From contig CALUTD010000005.1 of NCBI GenBank assembly GCA_944323625.1, positions 43,722 through 107,721 of the forward strand: DNA of 64,000 nucleotides, written 5' to 3'. A model generated the notes under the pieces. The model saw only the letters and a program-made list of their open reading frames with translations. It searched no databases and was not told where the DNA came from. Below, piece by piece: positions 35,083 through 44,730 of this stretch. Position numbers and translations under genes: made by a program. This stretch comes from Candidatus Gastranaerophilales bacterium (GTDB lineage Bacteria; Cyanobacteriota; Vampirovibrionia; Gastranaerophilales; Gastranaerophilaceae). The first letter of the stretch is position 1; the number at the start of each line of letters is the position of its first letter.

Positions 35083-35538
35083 TTAGATTTGCAATTTTAC
35101 TGTATCTTTAACATTTTTATATATTTTTTCTATTGTTTTAAGAGTATTCTCAATTTCCTTTTGAGATATACCTTTTTGCATTAAACTTCTTAGTTCAATA
35201 TCAGTGGGATATATTTTATTGCGCAGTTCTTTTCCTTTCTCTGTAACAGCTATTTTATATATTCTTCTCCCGTTTGAATCTGTTATTTTCTTTATAAGCC
35301 CTTTTTCTTGTAATATTCCTATAATTCTTGCAATATTTCCTCTATCTTTAAGTGTTATTTCTGCAAGTTGTCTTTGATATAATTCTCCGTTTTCGACAAG
35401 TAGTGTTAAAATCAGATATTGTTCAGGTGTAATTTCAAATCCTTTTTCGGCAAATTTTTGTGATGACATACATCTTATCAGCGTACCTGTCATAAATATC
35501 ATTGACCCGGGTCTGCTTTTAAGAAGTTTTTTTCTCAT
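35083..35538 (-). CDS. MarR-family transcriptional regulator
   Basis: About 151 residues from ATG 35538; an upstream in-frame start at 35616 would add a Lys/Arg-rich stretch of poor quality. Winged helix: GFEITPEQYLILTLL, QRQLAEITLKDRGNIARIIG (recognition helix), GLIKKITDSNGRRIYKIAVTEKGKEL (wing). Probably represses the emrAB operon and perhaps the divergent channel gene through the shared 80-base gap, as is common for MarR/efflux pairs; no operator could be defined. Confidence 0.87.
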   Translation of the reverse strand: MRKKLLKSRPGSMIFMTGTLIRCMSSQKFAEKGFEITPEQYLILTLLVENGELYQRQLAEITLKDRGNIARIIGILQEKGLIKKITDSNGRRIYKIAVTEKGKELRNKIYPTDIELRSLMQKGISQKEIENTLKTIEKIYKNVKDTVKLQI

Positions 35539-35619
35539 TTTTCTCTTTCTTTTTTTATTGTGTTTCTTTTCTTTTTGTGATGTAATTATAGCACAAGAAA
35601 AATTTTGGGAATACATACT

Positions 35620-37002
35620 ATGAAAAAATTTTTTATATTCTGTCTGACTGCAATTTTAATAGGATTGCCGGTTTATGCAAAACAAAAACAAACAGAAACA
35701 CCCCATGACGAAAATACAATTGTATATTTAAATCTCGATTGGTGGGCAAATTATAATGACGATATTTTAATTCAACATCTTAAGGAATTATATGAGGCAA
35801 ATTATGATTTAAAAAATGCAGATTTAAAAGTGAAAGAAAATGAAAAACTAGTTAAAATCCAATTTGCAAATGAGCTTCCTCAGGTATCTTTTGATGGTTT
35901 TATATCAAGAGATTTCAGATCTTCTATTCAAAGATACGGCAATATGACAATTCCAAGCTATGCTCAAAATAACTTTCAACTTCCGTTAACGGCAAGCTAT
36001 GAAGTTGATATTTGGGGTAAAAACAGGTTAAAAACAAAAAGTTCGGAACAGTATTTGGAAATTGTAAAACAGGCTCAAAGAGCGGCTTATATATCTTTAA
36101 CTTCCGGTTTTGCTGCTGATTATTTTAATTTAATAAAATGTGATAAACTTTTATCAATTCAAAATGAACTTATAGATGTTCAAAATGAAATTACAAATAA
36201 AACCGAAGAAAAATATAAATCCGGTCTTGCAACTTTGAATGATTATTTGGCGGAAAAGAAATTTCTTACTACTTTAAAAGAAGAAAAAAATAATCTTGAA
36301 AATAAGCAGGATGTTTTAGTTAACAGTTTAAGAGTTTATCTTTCTAAAAATGATGAAGATATTGAAAGAACAGATTATTCGGAAATAAATTTGATTCAAA
36401 ATCTTCCTCTTGAACTAAACTCTGATATTATTGAAAACAGACCTGACTATATTCAGCAGGAAGCAAATATAAAACGTGCCGGATATGATGTAAGAATTGC
36501 CAAAAAAGACCTTTTGCCAAGTTTTATTATTTTTGGTCAGCTAGGGTTTAATGCATATAGATTGAATAGCCTTTTTAATAAGTATTCACAAGTGTATAAC
36601 GCCGGAATAATGCCGTCTTTTGATTTATTTTCAGGCGGAAGAAAACTGGCTTTTCTTAAATTTAAAAACTACCAATATGATGAATCTTTAAATGATTATA
36701 AAAAAACTATTTTGGAAGATATAAAAGAAGTGAATGTAAGTCTTCATGAGTATAAAACCTCACAAAAAAACTATAATGAAAGTTTAGAAAGGCTTAATAT
36801 ACAGAATAAAACATTTAACTTGATGAATGATAAACAAGAAATTGGCGCTGCATCTGAATTGGATGTTTTATATGATAAAGAAGCATATTTGATTACACAA
36901 AAAGATGAAGTTTCAAATAAAATTAACTGTCTTATTTCCTCTATAACTCTATATAAAGCTGCAGGAGGTAAAAATCTGCTCGACTCTGATGTAAACTTGT
37001 AA
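35620..37002 (+). CDS. TolC-family outer-membrane efflux channel
   Basis: 460 residues from ATG 35620 (a TTG at 35605 is in frame). Signal peptide ends near LPVYA; no lipobox Cys. Two outer-membrane-efflux repeats: FDGFISRDFRS...LTASYEVDIWGKNRLK (the DxWGK motif) and IFGQLGFN...MPSFDLFSGGRK, each with long coiled-coil helices. ENRPDYIQQEANIKRAGYD is also typical. It would complete a tripartite EmrAB-type pump. Confidence 0.9.
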   Translation: MKKFFIFCLTAILIGLPVYAKQKQTETPHDENTIVYLNLDWWANYNDDILIQHLKELYEANYDLKNADLKVKENEKLVKIQFANELPQVSFDGFISRDFRSSIQRYGNMTIPSYAQNNFQLPLTASYEVDIWGKNRLKTKSSEQYLEIVKQAQRAAYISLTSGFAADYFNLIKCDKLLSIQNELIDVQNEITNKTEEKYKSGLATLNDYLAEKKFLTTLKEEKNNLENKQDVLVNSLRVYLSKNDEDIERTDYSEINLIQNLPLELNSDIIENRPDYIQQEANIKRAGYDVRIAKKDLLPSFIIFGQLGFNAYRLNSLFNKYSQVYNAGIMPSFDLFSGGRKLAFLKFKNYQYDESLNDYKKTILEDIKEVNVSLHEYKTSQKNYNESLERLNIQNKTFNLMNDKQEIGAASELDVLYDKEAYLITQKDEVSNKINCLISSITLYKAAGGKNLLDSDVNL

Positions 37003-37101
37003 TATTAAAAGTTACAGTTAATATTAACAAATGTAACGAATTTTTCTTTTTTTGAAATTTTCAAATTTTTATATACTTTATATATACAAGAGGTATATAT
37101 T

Positions 37102-37263
37102 ATGAATAATAAAAATATAGATTGTAAGATGAAAGAGATATATTTTGATATTGAACCGGTACAGATTGAAAACAATGTTAAGGAATCTATAAATAAGTTT
37201 TGGTTTACTATGGATTTAATCGGAATGCAAAATTTAGCTATGCAAAGAGTTTTTGTAAGATAA
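37102..37263 (+). CDS. Small 53-residue hypothetical protein
   Basis: ATG 37102 is preceded by AGAGGTATATATT; the product begins MNNKNIDCKMKEIYFD and ends AMQRVFVR. It has no membrane helix and one Cys. The stop lies three bases before the convergent solute-binding gene. Good ribosome site and clean frame support coding, but no homologue is recognised. Confidence 0.45.
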   Translation: MNNKNIDCKMKEIYFDIEPVQIENNVKESINKFWFTMDLIGMQNLAMQRVFVR

Positions 37264-37265
37264 AA

Positions 37266-38042
37266 TTATTTTAATTTCCATTTTTTTTCAAGGTATTTTA
37301 TTGTTCCGTCTTTAAGCATGCGGGTTATAACTATATCTACAGATTGTTTCAATTTATCATTATCTTCTTCTTTCATCATACCAACAGCATAAGGCTCCTG
37401 GGAAAGTTTACTTTTAAGCATTCTGTACCCTTTATTTTTATATATAAAATCTGAAAGAATAGTATCGTCGGTAATGAGTGCTTCTCCTTTACCTTGTATA
37501 AATGCGGAAAATGCCTCATCATAAGTTTTGTAGCCTATAATTTTGGCTGTCGGAACAATTCTTCGCAAATTCTTTTCTGCTGTTGTTCCCATTACAATAA
37601 TTGTTGTTTTGTTTCTTAAATCTGAAAAAGTATATATATCACTGTCTTTTTTTACGACTGCAGTTTGACTTGCTATATAATAAGGAACCGAAAAGTCGAT
37701 TAAATATTGTCGTTGAGGAGTTATTGACATAGTTGCTATAACCATATCAACATTTCCTGATGTTACGGATTCAATTCTTGTATTTGAGTTTACACTTACA
37801 TATTTAATGTTTTTGTCAGTTCCTAAAATATCTCTTGCTATATATTTTGCAATATCTATGTCAAAACCGTCATTTTCGCCGGTCGTTTCATTAATAAAGC
37901 CGAAAGGTTTAGCATCTGTTTTGACTCCGACTGTTAAAGAATCATTTTCTATTATCTTATCGAATACCGGTTTATTTTCATTTTTGTTGCAACCTGTCAG
38001 AAAAAGAATCGGTAATATAATTAAGCATAGTATTTTTTTCAT
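37266..38042 (-). CDS. Amino-acid ABC transporter substrate-binding lipoprotein
   Basis: 258 residues. Lipobox LTGC (Cys about 18). SBP_bac_3 fold: SLTVGVKTDAKPFGF, NDGFDIDIAKYIA, VDMVIATMSITPQR, YYIASQTAVV and LQ-type C-terminus LKDGTIKYLEKKWKLK. Binds a polar amino acid by family. No permease or ATPase gene is adjacent. Confidence 0.9.
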   Translation of the reverse strand: MKKILCLIILPILFLTGCNKNENKPVFDKIIENDSLTVGVKTDAKPFGFINETTGENDGFDIDIAKYIARDILGTDKNIKYVSVNSNTRIESVTSGNVDMVIATMSITPQRQYLIDFSVPYYIASQTAVVKKDSDIYTFSDLRNKTTIIVMGTTAEKNLRRIVPTAKIIGYKTYDEAFSAFIQGKGEALITDDTILSDFIYKNKGYRMLKSKLSQEPYAVGMMKEEDNDKLKQSVDIVITRMLKDGTIKYLEKKWKLK

Positions 38043-38184
38043 AACACCCTCTTATATAATTTAAGCATGTTATAAGAATAATTAAAATACAATTAAAGAT
38101 GTAAAGTTTTTCAAATTAAACCGACATTTACAAATAATTGAAAAAATATTATACTTAATAACTAAAGGAAAAGGAGTTTAAAAT

Positions 38185-38925
38185 ATGCAGATAAAAGATT
38201 ACCAAGTTGTTTTACTGGGCGTTATGATTGCACTCGGAAGTATATTTTCGACATATATTCTTTCAAAATCTATTATTGAGTTTCAAAAATTACAGAATCA
38301 AACAATTAGAGTAACGGGAAGTGCAAGTCAGGAAGTTACATCAGATTCGGCTTCTTGGACGGTTAGATTTTCAAGAATCAAACCTACATTGAAAGAAGGA
38401 TATGCACTTTTGGAATCGGATGCTCAAAAAATAAAAGAATTTTTTATTGAAAACGGGTTTGAAGAATCTGATATTGATTTTTCCATTATAAACAGCTACC
38501 CGAATTATAAGCGTTTTCCCGGGTCTTATAATGTTTCCAATGAAATTGAGTCTTATACCGTTAATCAATCTGCAACTGTCAAATCAAATGATATCGATAA
38601 ATTAACAAAAACTTCCAAGAAAGTTAGCAGTTTAATAAATCGTGATATTACCCTTGAAGCTGAACGAGTACAATATTTTGTTTCAAATCTCGATGATATA
38701 AAAATAAAAGTTGCATCTGAAGCTTCAAAAAATGCAAAAGAACGTGCAAAAAGCCTGGTTGAAGGTACAAACGGAAAAATCGGAGTAATGACTAATGCAA
38801 AACTCGGAGTATTTCAAATTGTACCTGTTGATTCAACGGAAGTTGATGATTATGGAATAAATGATACATCTTCAATAGAAAAGAAAGTTGTTTCAACTGT
38901 AAGCGCAACTTTTACCGTTAAATAA
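38185..38925 (+). CDS. SIMPL domain-containing protein (DUF541)
   Basis: 246 residues with an N-terminal signal anchor (VVLLGVMIALGSIFSTYIL) and a SIMPL domain: IRVTGSASQEVTSDSASWTVRF, then SVINSYPNY-like loop and VSATFTVK at the C-terminus. Extracytoplasmic, function in this family poorly defined (linked to oxidative stress in some bacteria). Ribosome site AAAAGGAG. Terminator follows. Confidence 0.87.
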   Translation: MQIKDYQVVLLGVMIALGSIFSTYILSKSIIEFQKLQNQTIRVTGSASQEVTSDSASWTVRFSRIKPTLKEGYALLESDAQKIKEFFIENGFEESDIDFSIINSYPNYKRFPGSYNVSNEIESYTVNQSATVKSNDIDKLTKTSKKVSSLINRDITLEAERVQYFVSNLDDIKIKVASEASKNAKERAKSLVEGTNGKIGVMTNAKLGVFQIVPVDSTEVDDYGINDTSSIEKKVVSTVSATFTVK

Positions 38926-38946
38926 TAATCAGTTATATATAAATAT

Positions 38947-38974
38947 AAAGGCAGATTTTATATCTGCCTTTTTT
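38947..38974 (+). terminator. Rho-independent terminator
   Basis: AAAGGCAGAT and ATCTGCCTTT arms with a T6 tail, after the SIMPL gene. Confidence 0.85.
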
Positions 38975-39073
38975 AGTATGTTTTTGTTATTATTTAACGG
39001 GTAAACCGAATAACAATTTAAGTTTTTAGTTGTACCGGCCGAAAAAAATAATTTCATTTTAAAGGAATATTTT

Positions 39074-39475
39074 ATGTTTAAAAAAGTATGCAGTAAGTAC
39101 AGATATGTTACGGGATTTATAATTCTTTGCGCTATTCAGTTTGTATGTAATTATGCTGTTAAGACTTTTCATATAATCTTACCGTCACCGATATTGGGAA
39201 TAATTGTTTTAGCTTTATTACTGAAGTTTAACATTATAAAAAAAGAGTGGATAAAGGATATATGTAATTTACTTTTAAAATATATGCCGTTATTGTTTGT
39301 CCCTTTGTTTGCGGGAATAATTATTTATTATTCTTTAATAGAAAAAAATTTAATTCCTATAATCATTAATATACTTGTTACAACAACGATAACTCTTGTG
39401 TTATCTGCGTTATTTGTCGAAAATATAATAAAATATATAAAATTCAGAAAATTTAAGAGGATTCACAATGATTAA
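39074..39475 (+). CDS. CidA/LrgA family membrane protein
   Basis: 133 residues, four hydrophobic helices (YVTGFIILCAIQFVCNY; PSPILGIIVLALLLKF; LLLKYMPLLFVPLFAGIIIYY; IIINILVTTTITLVLSALFV). The PSPILGIIV motif and PLLFVP are typical of LrgA/CidA/YohJ. Holin-like or metabolite (pyruvate) transport roles are known. Its end overlaps the following cidB/lrgB-like gene by eight bases. Confidence 0.87.
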   Translation: MFKKVCSKYRYVTGFIILCAIQFVCNYAVKTFHIILPSPILGIIVLALLLKFNIIKKEWIKDICNLLLKYMPLLFVPLFAGIIIYYSLIEKNLIPIIINILVTTTITLVLSALFVENIIKYIKFRKFKRIHND

Positions 39476-40136
39476 TTTATGGGGTTTTATTATTACTTTT
39501 TTTATCTATGAATTAGCAAAAAGACTAAAACAATATAAGCTTTTAAGTAAAATTCCGCCTATGATGACAACGGGTATAATAGTAATCTTATTCTTAAAAT
39601 TGCTTAATATAGAATATCAGGAGTATAATGAATCTGCGTACTTGTATACGCTGCTTTTAGGTCCTGCAACGATTGCACTTGCTTTTCCTCTTGTTGAAAA
39701 TATTGAATTATTGACGAAAAACAAAAGAGCGATATATTTTGGATTTATTATTGCTGCTTTAACCGCTGTAATAACAACTATAATTGTCGGAACAATTTTT
39801 CACTCAGATAAGCAAATAATAATATCTCTAATGCCAAAATCCGTAACTACACCAATCGCAGTTGAGATATCAAAAGCAATTGGAGGAATTCCCGAACTTA
39901 CAGCTTGTATAGTTGTGGTTACCGGCATATATGGTGCTGTTTTCGGGCATAAGTTATTAAAACTTATTCACATAAAAAGTGATATAGCTAAAGGTTTAGC
40001 AATAGGTGCTTCAAGTCATGTTTTAGGTACTTCAAGTTGTATAGAGAAAAATAGACCCAAACAAGTTGTTATATCTACTCTTGCACTTATAATAACCGGT
40101 ATTTTGACTACGGTTATATGTATTGTCTGTTTTTAA
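39468..40136 (+). CDS. CidB/LrgB family membrane protein
   Basis: 222 residues, multiple helices. LLGPATIALAFPL, LMPKSVTTPIAVEISKAIGG and GLAIGASSHVLGTS are the conserved LrgB/CidB/YohK motifs. Ribosome site AAGAGG. Partner of the overlapping LrgA-like gene. Confidence 0.9.
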   Translation: MINLWGFIITFFIYELAKRLKQYKLLSKIPPMMTTGIIVILFLKLLNIEYQEYNESAYLYTLLLGPATIALAFPLVENIELLTKNKRAIYFGFIIAALTAVITTIIVGTIFHSDKQIIISLMPKSVTTPIAVEISKAIGGIPELTACIVVVTGIYGAVFGHKLLKLIHIKSDIAKGLAIGASSHVLGTSSCIEKNRPKQVVISTLALIITGILTTVICIVCF

Positions 40137-40152
40137 AAATTAAACTTTAAAA

Positions 40153-41382
40153 TTATTCAAAATATTTCTTATCTTTTAATTCATCAGGCATGAATTGTTG
40201 TTTATAATCAGGATTGTCGTGTGTGTATACATATCCTATTCCGAATCCGTATTTTTTTGCATCTATGTAATGAGAATCTCTTAAATGCATTGGAGGTTGA
40301 AAGTTTAATCCGCTATATATATCTTGCATTGCCTTATCTATAGCCATGCAAGATTTATTTGATTTTGGTGCTCTTGCAATATATTCTACGGCCTGGGCAA
40401 GCGGTATCCTGGCTTCTGGCATGCCTAAGAGCTCTGAAGCTCTGAATGCGTTTATTGCAACTGTTAGGGCGTTTGTATCGGCGTTGGATACATCTTCTGC
40501 AGCGCAGACTATCATTCTTCTTGCAATAAACCTCGGGTCCTCGCCTGCTGTTAACATTTTAGCAAGCCAGTATATTGCCGCATCAGGGGCTGAGCCTCTC
40601 ATGCTTTTTTGAAATGCGGATGCCATATCGTAGTGTTCCTGTCTTGAGTATCTTATTGAAGAAGTTTGCGCCAATTTTTCAAGAGTTTCTACAGTAATAT
40701 ATCTTGTATTATTCTTAAGGGGTGAAGCAAAATATACATTTTCGGTAAGATTTAAAGCGCTTCTTGCATCACCTCTTGCATAGTTTAATATGTAATCAAT
40801 AACATTTTTTTCAGCCGCTGCTTCAATATATGTATCGGATAAATATTTAAAACCTCTTGTTATAATTTTTTTCATAGATTCATCATCTATAGAGTCAAGC
40901 CGTATAACCTGAGTTCTTGATAGTAATGCTGCATTGACCTGAAAAGAAGGATTTTCGGTTGTAGAACCTATAAGAAAAACAGTTCCGTTTTCAAGATGGG
41001 GTAAAAGTGCATCCTGCTGAGATTTGTTATATCTGTGTATTTCGTCAATAAACAGGATTGTTTTTTGTCCGTATATGAGTTTTTCTTTTGCCGTTTCGAT
41101 TGCATCTTTTATATCTTTGACTCCTGATGTTACGGCAGAAAGTTCAATAAAAAGACTTTTTGTATGATTTGCTATGATTCTTGCAAGAGTTGTTTTTCCG
41201 CACCCCGGAGGTCCCCATAAGATTAATGAAAAAAGTCTGTTTGTTTTTAATAATGAAATTAAGGGTGAATCATTACCTGTTACATTATACTGTCCTATAA
41301 ACTCTTCAAGTGTTTTTGGGCGCAATATCTCTGCAAGCGGAATCTGTTTATTGTTTTCTTTTAAAGTATCAAATAAATCCAT
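40153..41382 (-). CDS. rarA: Replication-associated recombination ATPase RarA (MgsA)
   Basis: 409 residues from ATG 41382, where family homology starts (PLAEILRPKTLEEFIGQ); an in-frame ATG at 41421 would add 13. AAA+ motifs: Walker A GPPGCGKTTLARII, Walker B ILFIDEIHRY, sensor 1 IGSTTENPSF. The C-terminal tetramerisation region has SIRYSRQEHYDMASAFQKSMRG, YWLAKMLTAGEDPRFIARR and YKHPH-type end replaced by YVYTHDNPDYKQQFMP. Acts at stalled replication forks. Confidence 0.92.
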   Translation of the reverse strand: MDLFDTLKENNKQIPLAEILRPKTLEEFIGQYNVTGNDSPLISLLKTNRLFSLILWGPPGCGKTTLARIIANHTKSLFIELSAVTSGVKDIKDAIETAKEKLIYGQKTILFIDEIHRYNKSQQDALLPHLENGTVFLIGSTTENPSFQVNAALLSRTQVIRLDSIDDESMKKIITRGFKYLSDTYIEAAAEKNVIDYILNYARGDARSALNLTENVYFASPLKNNTRYITVETLEKLAQTSSIRYSRQEHYDMASAFQKSMRGSAPDAAIYWLAKMLTAGEDPRFIARRMIVCAAEDVSNADTNALTVAINAFRASELLGMPEARIPLAQAVEYIARAPKSNKSCMAIDKAMQDIYSGLNFQPPMHLRDSHYIDAKKYGFGIGYVYTHDNPDYKQQFMPDELKDKKYFE

Positions 41383-41439
41383 TGTAAAAAAATAGCCCTT
41401 CTCTATAAAATATTTTATCATTAATAATGGAGTTTATTT

Positions 41440-42654
41440 ATGAAAAAACTTTATTTATTATATTTTTTAATAATAATATTTATAATTTTTGCTCTGCTTT
41501 TTTTTACAAAAAAGACTGATGAAAGAGATACGGTAGTTTTTTGGACATTGCAGCTAGGAACTTTTGATAAATATATAAATAATGTTATAAGTGAGTTTGA
41601 GGTGCAAAATCCCGATATAAAAATAAAATGGATAGATGTACCTTACTCCGAAGGAGAAAAAAGGACTCTAGCAGCGCTTCTTACTGATAATCCGCCTGAT
41701 TTGGTAAATTTAACTCCGGATTTTTCCCTAATGCTTGCTCAAAAAAATGCTCTCTTTTTTATAGATGAACAGTTTTTAGATTCTTACATTCCTTCATTAT
41801 CCGATGCTTTGGCCTATAAAGGAAAATATTTCGGTATCCCTTTTTATGCAACTTCTGCTGTTACTTTATATAATAGTGAACTTACAAAAAAAATGCATTT
41901 GACACAAATGCCCGTAACTTATGATGATTTATTCAATATCCCTTTTGAAAAAAAAGATTCTTTTTATCTCACTATGATTAGCTTTTCGGAAAATGATACT
42001 CTTTTAAAATTATTAAATAAATACAGTATAAATTCTCCCGAAACAATTAATGGTAATAAAAGTATTTTATTATTCGAAAAGTTTAAACAAATGTATGATA
42101 GAGGAAGTTTTCCGAAGGAAAGTGTAACTCAAACTCATCGTGATGCGCTTGAAAAATACATGTCAGGACAGCTTGCCTTCCTTGTTACCGGCGCAAATTT
42201 TATTAATATGATAAATGAAAATGCCCCCGATATTTACAAAAATACCGGAGTTTTACCTCAATTGACAGGAGATACTAAAGCCTACGATTATTCATTAATG
42301 AATTTTATTATTCCAAAAAAAGCAAAACATAAACAAGAAGCTCTAAAATTTGCACTTTTTTTAACAAATAAAGAAAATCAATTAGAATTTGCAAAACTTA
42401 CTTCAATTTTACCTGTTAATAAATTTGCGCTCCAAGATGAATATTTTATTCAAAATTCAAATTCTGATATTAAAGTACAGGCTAGGAAAATAAGCGCGCA
42501 GCAGCTGTATAACCTACAAACTCCTTTAAATAATATAAAAAATAAAAAAGATTTAAATACACTTTCTGCAAATTGTATTCAAAGTATTTTAATTAATAAC
42601 AAAAATATTCAAGAAACTCTTGATAATTTTGCGCTCTATTGGCAAAAACTTTGA
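41440..42654 (+). CDS. Extracellular sugar-type solute-binding protein (SBP family 1)
   Basis: 404 residues: N-terminal membrane anchor (LLYFLIIIFIIFALLFF) without a lipobox, then VVFWTLQLGTFDKYINNVISEF, PDIKIKWIDVPYSEGEKRTLAALL, PPDLVNLTPDF and FYATSAVTLYNSEL, the order of MalE/UgpB-like binding proteins. Ligand probably a sugar. No permease genes nearby. It is 35 bases before the LptF-like gene. Confidence 0.87.
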   Translation: MKKLYLLYFLIIIFIIFALLFFTKKTDERDTVVFWTLQLGTFDKYINNVISEFEVQNPDIKIKWIDVPYSEGEKRTLAALLTDNPPDLVNLTPDFSLMLAQKNALFFIDEQFLDSYIPSLSDALAYKGKYFGIPFYATSAVTLYNSELTKKMHLTQMPVTYDDLFNIPFEKKDSFYLTMISFSENDTLLKLLNKYSINSPETINGNKSILLFEKFKQMYDRGSFPKESVTQTHRDALEKYMSGQLAFLVTGANFINMINENAPDIYKNTGVLPQLTGDTKAYDYSLMNFIIPKKAKHKQEALKFALFLTNKENQLEFAKLTSILPVNKFALQDEYFIQNSNSDIKVQARKISAQQLYNLQTPLNNIKNKKDLNTLSANCIQSILINNKNIQETLDNFALYWQKL

Positions 42655-42689
42655 TTGGAAAAACTAATTGTTTGGTTTAAAATTATTTT

Positions 42690-43808
42690 ATGAAATCATT
42701 ATTTAAATTTACAATATTGGATAAATTTATTTTAAAGCAGATATTGGAAGTATTTGTTCTCGGTATTGTCGTTTTTACTTCAATTATATTTGCTTCGGAT
42801 ACTTTTATTTCTCTGATAAAACAAATTTCAACATACGGAATGTCTGTTAACATTGCTTTTATGATTATTTTGCTTAATCTTCCGGCTGTTATTGTTATGA
42901 CTATTCCTATGAGTGTGTTATTTTCAACCGTAATGACTGTCAATAAAATGTGTCTGCAATCAGAAATTACAATACTTAAAGCCTGCGGAATCAGTATAAA
43001 GAGAATTTCAAGACCTATATTTGGTTTTGCCGTTATTATGGCTTTAGTTACCTTTTTTATAAATGAAACAATAGTTCCAATAACAACATCCCAGTCAAAA
43101 ACTCTTGCCTTGTACGCTCTTGTACAAAGGAATATTCCTGAAGGCAAGAGAAATTTTTCAATAAAAGAATTAAAAGACGGTAATTATTTAAAACGCTTAT
43201 TTTATGTTGAAAAGTGTGAAGATAAGCAGTTTTCAAATGTTTCTATTATAGATTTATCAGATACTAATAAAATACAAATTCTTCAAGCTAAGACGGGTAC
43301 TTCTGTTGTAGAAGGCTGGCAATTTGATAATGCTTCTGTTTATACAATATCTAAAGAAGGTAAAACACTTAACACATCATGGATTGAAAAATCAATTCTT
43401 GATTTTGGCAGCGACATACAATCTCAATTAGATAAAAAGAATGACGGTACAGACTTGAATTTTATACAGCTTTTGCCTTATCTTAGTAAAACTCCCGATG
43501 AAAATATGGGGAAAGAAGTTTTAACAAAATATCAGGTTTGTTTTTGGGATAAACTTGCTCTTCCCATTACTACAATTGTGTTTGTTATACTGGGGATTCC
43601 GTTAGCTATCACTCCTCCAAGAGTAAGGCATAACAGGGGATTTTTGTTTACAATTGGTGTTATATTTTGTTATTATATTATTCGTGCTTTTTCGGTTTCT
43701 ATCGGCTATAACGGTACTATTTCTCCTTTTCTTGCAGCTAATATGCCAAATGTAATTTTAGGTATAGCCGGTTTAATGTTGTTTGTGAAAAAAGCTAATA
43801 ATGTGTAA
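42690..43808 (+). CDS. LptF/LptG-family permease (YjgP/YjgQ)
   Basis: 372 residues: three N-terminal helices, a periplasmic jellyroll (about 150-270) and three C-terminal helices. Motifs KQILEVFVLG, PAVIVMTIPMSVLFSTVMTVNKM, EITILKACGIS and LALPITTIVFVILGIPLAITPPR are typical. Part of the Lpt system moving lipopolysaccharide from the inner membrane. Only one member of the F/G pair is here. It supports a diderm envelope. Confidence 0.92.
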   Translation: MKSLFKFTILDKFILKQILEVFVLGIVVFTSIIFASDTFISLIKQISTYGMSVNIAFMIILLNLPAVIVMTIPMSVLFSTVMTVNKMCLQSEITILKACGISIKRISRPIFGFAVIMALVTFFINETIVPITTSQSKTLALYALVQRNIPEGKRNFSIKELKDGNYLKRLFYVEKCEDKQFSNVSIIDLSDTNKIQILQAKTGTSVVEGWQFDNASVYTISKEGKTLNTSWIEKSILDFGSDIQSQLDKKNDGTDLNFIQLLPYLSKTPDENMGKEVLTKYQVCFWDKLALPITTIVFVILGIPLAITPPRVRHNRGFLFTIGVIFCYYIIRAFSVSIGYNGTISPFLAANMPNVILGIAGLMLFVKKANNV

Positions 43809-43961
43809 TTGTGAAGAAATGTAAATTGTAATTTTGAATATTTGTATATAATATTTATATATTATATATTTATTGTTTAAATCTGTAAGATATTTGTTGT
43901 ATATATAAAAATGCACTATATAATGTTTAAAATACAAACAGGCAAAGGGTTTTAGAGGTAA

Positions 43962-44042
43962 ATGCTTAAAAAAGTTAATTTTAGAAGTGCAGTTAAGCAA
44001 TTTGTTAAAGAAAAAAGTTTTTATATAAATGTGGTTAGTTAA
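43962..44042 (+). CDS. Possible 26-residue leader peptide
   Basis: ATG after AGAGGTAA, reading MLKKVNFRSAVKQFVKEK and ending before the coiled-coil gene's ribosome site. Very short and basic; may be chance. Confidence 0.2.
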   Translation: MLKKVNFRSAVKQFVKEKSFYINVVS

Positions 44043-44069
44043 TATGAAGTTAGAAAAGGTAGGTTAGTT

Positions 44070-44588
44070 ATGGCGTATTCTTTATTTTCAAATAGAAAGA
44101 TATATTATACAAATCTTGTATATAATATCCAATCTCAGTTAAATAATATTATGCAGCAAAAAATAAGTTTAACAAATTTCTCTGCAAATATTTCAGATGG
44201 TGTTGTAACAATAGATGAAATAGCATCTGATGCATCAAATTTACAAAATTACAAAGAATATTTAGAAGGTGCAGATGCATATATTAATACACCTGATGAT
44301 GAAGGAGGTTCTGGTACTTCAGTTAGTGATGTGGGTGCATTGGCAGCAGAGCAAAATGATAGTGAAGAGTATTTGGCTTCAATTGCGGAAATGTTAAACA
44401 CTTCGGTTAATGAAGCATATGCAACTCAAGCAACAAAGAAATTAGAAGCATTAGAAAATCAATTGGATTTAAAACAAAAACAATTGGAAACAAAATTAAC
44501 TGCTGCGCAAAGTCAGTTAGAAACTATAGAACAAGCAGAAGCTCAGGCAATTCAACAAGCAACTCCGAAGTATGCAGGTCTAGGCTAA
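44070..44588 (+). CDS. Small coiled-coil protein, MAYxLFxxRK family (second copy)
   Basis: 172 residues, paralogue of 604-1047 (shared MAY.LF..RK start and IQ.ATPKY.G end). The last 60 residues are a continuous Glu/Gln/Lys coiled coil; the middle holds a short acidic linker (PDDEGGSGTS). No signal peptide. Ribosome site weak (AGGTTAGTT). Followed by a strong terminator, like its relative. Function unknown. Confidence 0.75.
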   Translation: MAYSLFSNRKIYYTNLVYNIQSQLNNIMQQKISLTNFSANISDGVVTIDEIASDASNLQNYKEYLEGADAYINTPDDEGGSGTSVSDVGALAAEQNDSEEYLASIAEMLNTSVNEAYATQATKKLEALENQLDLKQKQLETKLTAAQSQLETIEQAEAQAIQQATPKYAGLG

Positions 44589-44632
44589 ACCGTAAAACAC
44601 TAACTAACTTGAAAAAAATAACTTCTAACCAT

Positions 44633-44664
44633 AAAAAACAGTCTTATTTAAAGACTGTTTTTTT
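44633..44664 (+). terminator. Rho-independent terminator
   Basis: AAAACAGTCTT and AAGACTGTTT arms with a T7 tail, after the coiled-coil gene. Confidence 0.85.
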
Positions 44665-44708
44665 ATGTGTTATGAAATAAAAATAAATAAAAAAGTGAAA
44701 TTTTCTTA

Positions 44709-44730
44709 ATCGAATTATGTAACATATATA
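44709..44730. repeat. Solo end of the foldback element
   Basis: ATCGAATTATGTAACATATA matches the right terminal inverted repeat of the 50229-50627 element at 20 of 22 positions. It lies directly next to the stop of the SPOR gene. No partner end is visible nearby. Confidence 0.6.
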